DNA of 64,000 bases from Polytrichum commune (Eukaryota; Streptophyta; Polytrichopsida; Polytrichales; Polytrichaceae): the NCBI GenBank assembly GCA_950295325.1, contig OX485803.1:56993554-57057553 (forward strand), read 5' to 3'. Position numbers and translations under genes: made by a program. Positions 25,454-33,800 of this stretch are shown here, piece after piece. How positions within the stretch are numbered: the first letter of the stretch is position 1; every line of letters starts with the position of its first letter. The notes below the pieces were generated by a model. It saw only the letters and a program-made list of their open reading frames with translations, was not told the DNA's origin and made no database searches.

Positions 25454-26759
25454 GACGAACGTGCGTTCGACAACAGCCCCATGACATACAAATCCTACAC
25501 GGGACTCAAACGTCCCTGCACAATGGAACCCCATTCCGATATATATTACCCATGAAGGGCTTTGGGTGGAGTCGCAAATAAAACATTGGAAGGGTTTTCC
25601 ACCACCAAGGGATAACACAAGCACATATATTCACGAACGCGAGGACGAAAACATCAACCCAATATACAATAAATTCTAAATGGAACATACTATAAGAGCA
25701 CCAAAAATATACTTGCCACTTTATTCACATGCAGTAAGCATCATATTTGAGGGGCGTGTATTTGATGGGCGAGTGTTTACGAACGATCGTTCGTTAGCTA
25801 CAGCCGAAATTGAGGGCTTATGTACACGAACGATCGTTCGTAAGTTCCAGCCGAAACATAGGGGCGGATGCATACAACCGATCATATGTATGTTACAGCC
25901 GTGACAGTGTTAGGCAAAAATGATTGGACACGTCCGAATAGAGATATCTATAGCCACGTTATAGGGATACATGAAATCCAATATCCAGTGGAAAATGACA
26001 ATCGACATCTATCACTAAAATCATGATTGAACAGATACGAACGAGCGTTCGTATCTATCATTAACACGGTGTAGTCCTCTACACATGCTTGCGTCAACAG
26101 GTCTGTTGGTGGATGCGTGGACGGTGGACAGGTGGTATTTACGAACGTGCGTTCGTAAAATTGGAAAACATAATTCTCCGTGGACATAAATGGTAGTGCG
26201 AAATACGAACGAGCGTTCGTATCTATCCTAAACATGGTGTAGTCCTCCACACATGTTTGCGTTAACAGGTCTGTTGGTGGATGCGTGGACGGTGGACAGG
26301 TGGTATTTACGAACATGTGTTCGTAAAATTGGAAAACATATTTCTCCATGGACATAAATGGTAGTGCGAAATACGAACGAGCGTTCGTATTTAACTTCCA
26401 TATTGTTAACGTGGCCAATGCACGGAAGTGTATAAATTAAGGAATGTTTATGGATTCTTGAAAAATAATCCCAGGTGATATTTACGAACGCACGTTCGTA
26501 AATATCCCATCATCAGATGTTCCGTTGGAGAAAACGGTTACACGGGAACTCATGCGCGTCTGGGTCTTGAAGGCATATATACGAACGTACGTTCGTATAT
26601 AATCGATACAATTTTCGTGCCTAGTTCTGTCTATAAGTAACTCAATGTCGAGTACGGTTGTGATCAACTTACGAACGCACGTTCGTAAACAATTCACATC
26701 ATCTCTATGTACCTCTTGTGCATGTGCTACCAACTCACGTTTACGAACGTGCGTTCGTA
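25454..26759. repeat. Palindrome cluster A, TACGAACGNNCGTTCGTA, 13 copies
   Basis: Eighteen-base dyads start at 25454, 25778, 25825, 25873 (degenerate), 26036, 26140, 26204, 26308, 26372, 26483, 26580, 26670 and 26742. The arms are mostly invariant while the central two bases vary (AT, AG, TG, CA, TA). The copy at 26308 has changes in both arms that keep the dyad (GAACA/TGTTC). The last copy extends to a 28-base dyad. Flanks are often TTT and AAA. Spacing ranges from about 47 to over 300 bases and is not uniform. No gene is recognised within the cluster. Confidence 0.95.
26036..26371 (+). repeat. 168-bp tandem duplication carrying two palindromes per unit
   Basis: Units 26036-26203 and 26204-26371 are near-identical (GTGTAGTCCTC.ACACATG, GGACGGTGGACAGGTGG). 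Each carries one palindrome at its start and one 104 bases in. A third unit starts at 26372 and ends quickly. This shows how some palindromes multiplied locally. Confidence 0.9.
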
Positions 26760-29030
26760 AACGTCCGGTATTTGCGGCGGTATATACGGGTATGTGCAGT
26801 CTGTAGTGGACCTGGGAGGTGTAGGGTTGGCGCACAAGAAAATGGTTTGAGCGCGTTCCAGTCAGGTCTGTGGAGCGCACACTTGGATGTGCCGCAGAAA
26901 AGAGCTCTTCTGTGGGGGGAAGAGCTTTAAGTACCTTTCCCCCGATGGTTCAAAATCCCTTGGATGCTATTTAAAAAGCGGATTCCTACCGCCTACTTTG
27001 ACCTAACAATATGTCATTCCATCCATGCACAATATATAAATAGCATTATGTATGGAACATGTGTTGCGTGCACGCAACATATTGTAAATCTATAAATCCG
27101 TCGCACACCTTAGTTGTTACCAAGGTAGCACGAAAATATGTCTATATGTCTATATGTCTATATGTTTATATTTATATGTATATATATATGTATAATTTAT
27201 ATTTTACTATTTTATATATAGGTTATTGTATTATATATATATGGGTTGATGGGTTAATATTGAGTATTAAATTATTTGCGACTAAGGTGTGAAGTCCAAG
27301 TGAATTGATGAAGGTCTAAGTGATATATATATATTCACACACACAATGAGGTAAGAGTGGCTAAGAACATATTGTAGAATCCCCTAAAATTGTAGGTATC
27401 ATATGATTCACATAAAAAAAAATGCTTGTAATATGGTCACCAAGTGCATGAATACCAATAAAAAGTCGCTTAATCCATAGTGGCTTGTGCTAGGTAGATT
27501 GAGGACATTTGGAACTGGAGGCTCACCAAACATCGCCCCATATTAATATGACTCATTGTTGCAATTCATCATTGGTGAAAATTAAAGTTTAATGCACTAG
27601 TATTCGATCGTTAGTTCAAGTTGACACCTAATTAAATGACTTGACGTCCTATTGGAAATTCACTTTAGGTCCACCATGGTGTGAAAATGGATAACTAATT
27701 TGGAATGGTGCATACAATAGTATGCACTTACAATTATATATTTGTATTATTTGCAACAAGAAGTATGTGCATGACCATAGCTTAAACTGTTGATTTAAGT
27801 TGAAGTCTTAAACCATTCATGTTATAATAAGACTAAGTGTGTATTTTGTGATCAAATTGCACTCAAAACTATTAAGGTGAAAGGGCTAGCATTTCAAAAT
27901 TCACTCTTCACTCCCTAAACCAATGTTTTATATCAAAATGACAATTATTGGCATGAGTCTAGATTATTATAGTTGCTATGACCCAAATAAGGCAAGTTCC
28001 AATCGAACCAACATTGGTAGACCATTTTGACATGATGCGCATAGACCACAACATGGCCATATATAAGAAAGGTTGGTAAGACAAAAAGATGTAGGGTTTA
28101 GGGTTTGGGGTTAGGGTATAGAGTTTGTGAAAGTTGTCTATGTGGTTTGCGGGCTTAGGGTTTAGATCGTTACTTCAATGCATTATATACACAAACAATA
28201 TCGACTCCTAAATAATCCATATCGCACTAACTTAATTTATGGGAAGCTCATACTATCAATTATTGATACTACTAGCAAAACATACGACCACATGGCTAAA
28301 ATACACTACACTAAATATGATATTTAGTGTTTGATTGTATAATATAGTGTTGTTACACTATCATGGTCAACACTAAATTTCAATTCTTTGATAATTACTG
28401 TTGGACATATTAAATGGACCACCACATTTCCTACTACCATGTCCTTTATGCTTTTATCATTGTTAATTGTTTTTTTCATATTAATTTCCTTACACAAAAT
28501 TTGTGCATGCGACATCCACATATTACCATTATAGTTGAAATTAAGTGTTTGAGTTCACAATGAATAGTAGTTACTTTCATAGGGTTACTGATATTTAGTG
28601 TACTATGCGTTTGTATTTAGAGTATCTAACACTAAATATCATATTAAGGGTGGTTCAAGCTAACACCTCATTAAATTAATGACATCATATTGAAAATTGA
28701 ATTTTCATCCACCTCTTGTGGAGAATCAGATAGCCCCTCTCCACAATTCAAATTGAGTCATTTATATATGTAATATGTATTTGAGGAACCATTGAAGAAC
28801 TTTAAAGATGCCTCGTTCATGAAAACGACATTTGCATCTTGGGGGTGGATTCTTCATCGAAAACCTACTAAATGACATGAATTGTTAAATACAAATTATC
28901 TGAACATACTTTTCTAAAATATGTTTACAAGGAATCCATATGTCGAGGTACTAAGGGGATACGGAAAGTTAAATTTATGTCCCTAAACTAAGCTCCTCCT
29001 ATCTCCTATTTCATTTTTCCTGAACCCTCA
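26760..29030. other. AT-rich spacer, no gene
   Basis: It contains TATATG-rich stretches (27140-27240), a short run of telomere-like TTTAGGG variants (about 28090-28120) and the palindrome relatives at 28308-28645. I see no coding region. Confidence 0.55.
28308..28645. repeat. Possible MITE with ACACTAAATAT palindromic ends
   Basis: A perfect ACACTAAATAT/ATATTTAGTGT palindrome opens at 28308-28330. Related pieces GATATTTAGTGTA (about 28590) and ACACTAAATATCATATT (about 28629) close it about 340 bases later. No clear target duplication was seen. Confidence 0.45.
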
Positions 29031-29039
29031 TCCCTCCAT

Positions 29040-29262
29040 GTCCCCATGGTATCCCCTCATCCCCATCCCCTCCCCCTCCCCCTCCCCCTCTCCCATCCCA
29101 TCCTCATCCCATCCTCATCCCATCCCCCTCCCCTCCCCATCCCCTCCCCATCCCCTCCCCCCCATCCCCCCCATCCCCCCCATCCCATCCCATCCCATCC
29201 CATCCCCTCCCCATTCCCTCCATCCCCATCCCCATCCCCATCCCCCTCCCCCATCCCAGCCC
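29040..29262 (+). repeat. CCCCAT/CCCCTC simple-sequence tract
   Basis: About 220 bases of CCCATCC and CCCCTCC repeats. Open frames across it on both strands are low-complexity artefacts. It lies just upstream of the predicted promoter and leader of the gene starting at 30847. Confidence 0.9.
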
Positions 29263-29943
29263 TAGCCAGTGGCCACTAGCCACGTGGCTGCCGCTTGGAA
29301 ACCCTAGCGGCGCCGACTACCTCCCCGCGCCCCTCTCTCTCCTCCTCATTTGTCATTTGGAGTAGAGGAGGAGAGGAGCTCTTAGGTGCGGCGAAGCCCT
29401 TGCCAATTTTAGAGCCTCATTGTGAATGTTGTTTTGTTGTGTTGTCAGAACCTTGAGAATAGGAAAGCTAGAGAGTAGGAAAGGTCGAGAGGTTGAGAGT
29501 TATAGAAAGCTTGAGAGGTTGAGAGTTATAGAAAGCTTGAGAGGTTTAGAGTTTTAGAAAGCTTGAGAGGTTTAGAGTTTTAGAAAGCTTGAGAGCTTGA
29601 GTTTTAGAAAGATTGACAAGTGGAGAGTTTTAGAAAGGTTGAGAGCTTGAGAGTTTCAGAAAGGTTGAGAGCTTAAGAGTTTTGGAAAGCTTGAGAGCTT
29701 GAGAGTAGGAAAACTTGAGAGCTTGAGAGTTTCAGAAAGCTTGAGATTTCTGAAGGTTGTGAGTTGTGTACATCAGGGTTTGTGTAGGATTTGCATATAA
29801 GTTGTGAAGGCTTGAGAGTGTGACAAAGTGAAATTGCAATTGAAAGCGAATTCAGCGCTTTTGAAAGACAATTTGGTGTGCATTTGTGAGGATTTCTGGA
29901 TTTCTCAGTAGGAGGCAGGAGGTTTTCTGTGCAACAATTCAAT
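29263..29943 (+). promoter_or_regulatory. Predicted promoter and 5' UTR exon of ParB/methyltransferase-like gene
   Basis: GC-rich sequence with AAACCCTAG and CT-rich stretches resembles a plant core promoter and leader. A purine-rich transcribed-looking stretch ends in the strong donor AAT|GTGAGT at 29944. The matching acceptor CTCTGCAG lies at 30839-30846, directly before the ATG at 30847. This implies a 5' UTR intron of 903 bases that carries seven palindromes. The transcription start is not determined. Confidence 0.5.
29459..29755 (+). repeat. 26-bp minisatellite in the predicted 5' UTR
   Basis: About eleven units of the form GAGAGGTTTAGAGTTTTAGAAAGCTT, with GAGAGCTTGAGAG variants. The strand is strongly purine-rich. 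Confidence 0.85.
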
Positions 29944-30306
29944 GTGAGTACAGGTTTCCTTTACAAATCAGTCCTTCACAATCTGAAATTGTTGTTTGAT
30001 GAATTCCTTGTGATTTGTTTTCTGCATTATGAGGTATGGCATGTTTTGTATGAAATAACACTTTCCTCTTCATTCTGAATTATCAATCACTGACTCGCAA
30101 TTTTGTTCTGATTCCATTTTTCACTTGTGTTTCATCAATCTGATCACGAGTTGCAGGTTCATGAACAATGCAAGATCGCAACATTCATACCAACATATAT
30201 ACGTATCCGTATATGTATATGTACGGATATATATATGTATATAAATAAATATACCATTTCCTAATCCCAGATGACCAACACAAACATGCCTTACCCCACA
30301 AACATA

Positions 30307-30814
30307 TACGAACGTGCGTTCGTAAATACGCACCTCACCCTCCATTTTTACGAACGCACGTTCGTATATTCATCTATACCCTGTACATCAGACAAATCCT
30401 CAAATCAAATTACACATACAAAAATACGAACGAACGTTCGTAATCACAAACTATAACAATATACCAAACCCTTCATTGTAATTGTCTGCTTTCCCTAATA
30501 GCATAATTTACGAACGCACGTTCGTAAATAAGAACTAAAGTATTAATTCACCTATTTCGAAGAAGCTCATGGAAATTAGAACAATCCTCGTGGAAATTAG
30601 ATAACCCTGGACAACGCGTAGACTTGTTTAGAAACAATACGAACGCACGTTCGTAAACTTTAGCCAAATACACCTTAGCAACCACATTCTTTACGAATGA
30701 TCGTTCGTAAATGAAATCAGCGAAGACATAATTAAAACTCCTCCGGGTACCCATAGCCAGCGTTCATTGATTAGTATATATGATTTGCTTGTCAATTACG
30801 AACGCTCGTTCGTA
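30307..30814. repeat. Palindrome cluster B, seven copies in predicted 5' UTR intron
   Basis: Copies of TACGAACGNNCGTTCGTA start at 30307, 30349, 30425, 30509, 30638, 30692 (one arm GAATG) and 30797. The central dinucleotides are TG, CA, AA, CA, CA, AT and CT. The last one ends 32 bases before the start codon. Confidence 0.95.
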
Positions 30815-30846
30815 AACACAATACTAAATGTTTATGTGCTCTGCAG

Positions 30847-33800
30847 ATGGCTAGACCGAGCAGGAGCGCCATTGAGATGTTCGCAGTGCAGATAGATCAG
30901 CTTCCAGAGTCAGTGTCCGACCCCAACGGAAACGATAATTATGTCCCGAAGGAGGACTTCATTGGGGAATGGACGGCACTGCCAGAGAAGACATCAGACG
31001 GTCTTTTCTGTCTTCGCTTCACCTACGAGCTGGAAACGACGCCGGACCAACCAGAGCAATGGGTGCAGATGAAGACTTGGGAAGTAGAATCAATTGAGGC
31101 ACAAGGAGATTATGTGATTTTAGACATGAAAAATAAGAAGGATCACATTAACCTCCTGTTAGAGTACAGGAGACATAGTTTCTCCTACACATACGCAGAA
31201 AATAACGTAGTGGCTGATGCCAAACACTTCCTCAAGGGCATGTTCACGAAGTACGCCCTGAGCTCGTACTGGACAACAAGGAAGTTGGCCGCGCTTTCCT
31301 TGAATATCTCCAAGTACAATAGCGCGGTCGCCGAAGCCAACAAGAAAAAGAAGAGCATACGAAAACCATCCGCATCCGGGGCAGGAGGATCGAGAAGTGC
31401 ACCCAGGCCGGTGCCTTCTGCGAGTAGGGTGACGGAGGGTCCCAGCCGATATTCCACGCCATCGAAGAGGTCCCGGGACGAAATGGAGAGGTCTGGGGTA
31501 ACAGAGGGCGCTGAGGTGAGCTCTCCTCCCCTGATGCCAACCCCTTTAAAGAAGGGTGAGAATCCAGATGCAGTGAAGGCAACAAAGATCCTACGAGATT
31601 TCAATAATTACTCAAAGGATTGCTGGCCCATGGGGCGCCACTTCACGTTCAACGTGGACTGCTTCAAGTGCGAAAAGTCCCCCAACAAGTGGGTGGTAAG
31701 GTCTCGCGAGAGCGGTGGGGTGAAGTGGCAGATCAACAACCTCATGAACAACGTCAAGTGGGATAGGCAGACCGTCTGCGTCATGCCCAAGGGGTTGACA
31801 TCCCGACCGACAGAGATGGATTGGCCGCGAATCCAGAATGGAGAATTCTGGATTATAGATGGTCAGCATAGCTTGAAGGCGTCGCAACAGATCCTCAAGG
31901 ACGACAACTTCCAGCACGAGCTGAAGGCTAACCTGCGGTACTGGAAGGCGTTCTTGGTCTGGTTAGACGATTGGGACAAGCTGCGCAAGACTTCAACCTT
32001 CCTGAACTCGGGGAACAAAATCAAGGCGTTTGAGGCTTCGTGGGCGGCTAACATAGTGGCTGCGAGAGACGTCTGGGTGGCACACGGATGCCCACCAAAG
32101 GAGAGGGAGAACGCCAAGGACCAGTCTCCTCAATGGAAGGTGAGTTTACGAACGAACGTTCGTAAAGTGTTGGACTCACGAAAACATCAATTACTGACTC
32201 AATTTACGAACGTGCGTTCGTATTATGTGCAACACTGACATCTTGTTTTGTGCAGGCATTTTGCGACGTGATGGTAGACAAGTTCTCTTCCATCGATATG
32301 AAGTCCACCACCACAAAGTCTGTGCTTGAGCTGAAGGGTGAGCTCAGACTCATCTGCTGCAACAGGGACACTTGGGACTTGTGGACCCAGTTTTTTGATG
32401 CACACAGCTCGGGCGATTTGGTCAACCCCAACACGGAGGAGAAGTACAGCACGGAAAAAACCGGTGAAGCGCCCCCACTACTGAGGGAGTTCTTTAGACA
32501 CCTCCAGGGATTGACGGAGTCAGAGCTGAAGAGGTGTGCGATTCATGTTCTTGGGAATACCGTGGGAAGAACCCTTCCCTATCCCAAGATCTTTTTGAAG
32601 AGGCCAAAGCACAAGCCCGGCACGTACTCTATCAAGGAGTGGTGTGACCACGGGAAGCTGAAGACTGCAGCCATGAGAGAGTTGAGCGTACTCGTACCAT
32701 AGTACAAAATCTTTGAAGTCGACGGCGACATCAACTGGCCGCAATGGCAATTGTTAAAGGTCGACTACAACATCAACAGAGCCTCCATGCGCAGTCTGGT
32801 CAAGGAGCACGCCTCGGTTTTGAAGTTGAAGGGGAACAAAAGAACTAAGAAAACCGACATGGATCCCCATGAGGTAATGCTATACTTAAAATTTTTGGAG
32901 AAGAAGAGGAACGCCACATTCGAAGGAATGGCAAGGTTTTGCGTGATCACCTCCGGCGTGGAGAGGGTCACATTTTCCAAGTGGGACAGCACCATCAGCA
33001 GGGCCGAGGTGAGGGAGGATCGACGGGGTTGCCCTTTTGCCCTCATCGATTTCAGGGGGATCCTGGGTGCGTCAAGGCAGGGGGGGAAGGACATTCCCTT
33101 CTACAACCCTTTCATGGCCAAGTTCATGGAGTTCAAATCGCCGGCCATGAGGGAGCCACACGTTTGGCTGTGGATAGTCGAACAAGAGAAGCTGTCGGTG
33201 GTCACAGAGTTGTACGAGCAGAAGATCAAATTCGAGTACAACATCTTCCACAGCACGTACGTGCCAGCGAAGACGGAGGGGATCGTGGCCATCAACGAGG
33301 CCAGGGGCAACAAGCAGGTGGGAGCGGTCAGCCTGATTTTCTTGACGTACAATGAGCTAAGGGATGGGCGACCGCCTATCAAGGCAAACAACACGTTCAA
33401 GAAAATCTACAGCATCCCGCATCCCCCTCCCAAGGATCTGCTGCAAGAGACCCTCTACACCGTCTTCCCCGCCATGGAACTCAGGATGGAGTTCTACGTC
33501 TCTGTATTGCAGAGTCTGGTTATAAGTGGAGAGACGGTATACAACGTATGTGGAGGCTCCAAATTCATGTATGCGGCCATGGTAAGTTGTCCAGACTCCA
33601 TTTACGAACGCTCGTTCGTAAAGTTAACCAACTTCTCAATGTATTGTTTCACAGTCGCTGCACGTGACGCATTCATGTTTACGAACGCTCGTTCGTAAAC
33701 ATAACCCCTTCGTAATGTAATGCTTGAAACTCGTTGCACGCTACGCTTTGATGTTTACGAACGTGCGTTCGTATTTTCTGACCTTATTGCTCTCTTCTCA

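Noticed and set aside
25948-26880. Minus-strand open frames across the palindromes rich in YERTFV or NARS peptides
   Set aside because: The recurring peptides are just the palindrome read in frame. There is no domain and the frames follow the 168-bp duplication.
28085-28150. Interstitial telomere repeat
   Set aside because: Only a few imperfect TTTAGGG units; suggestive of plant-type DNA but too short to call an array.
29038-29279. Proline/histidine/serine-rich open frames
   Set aside because: Translation of the CCCCAT simple repeat on either strand; no gene-like composition.
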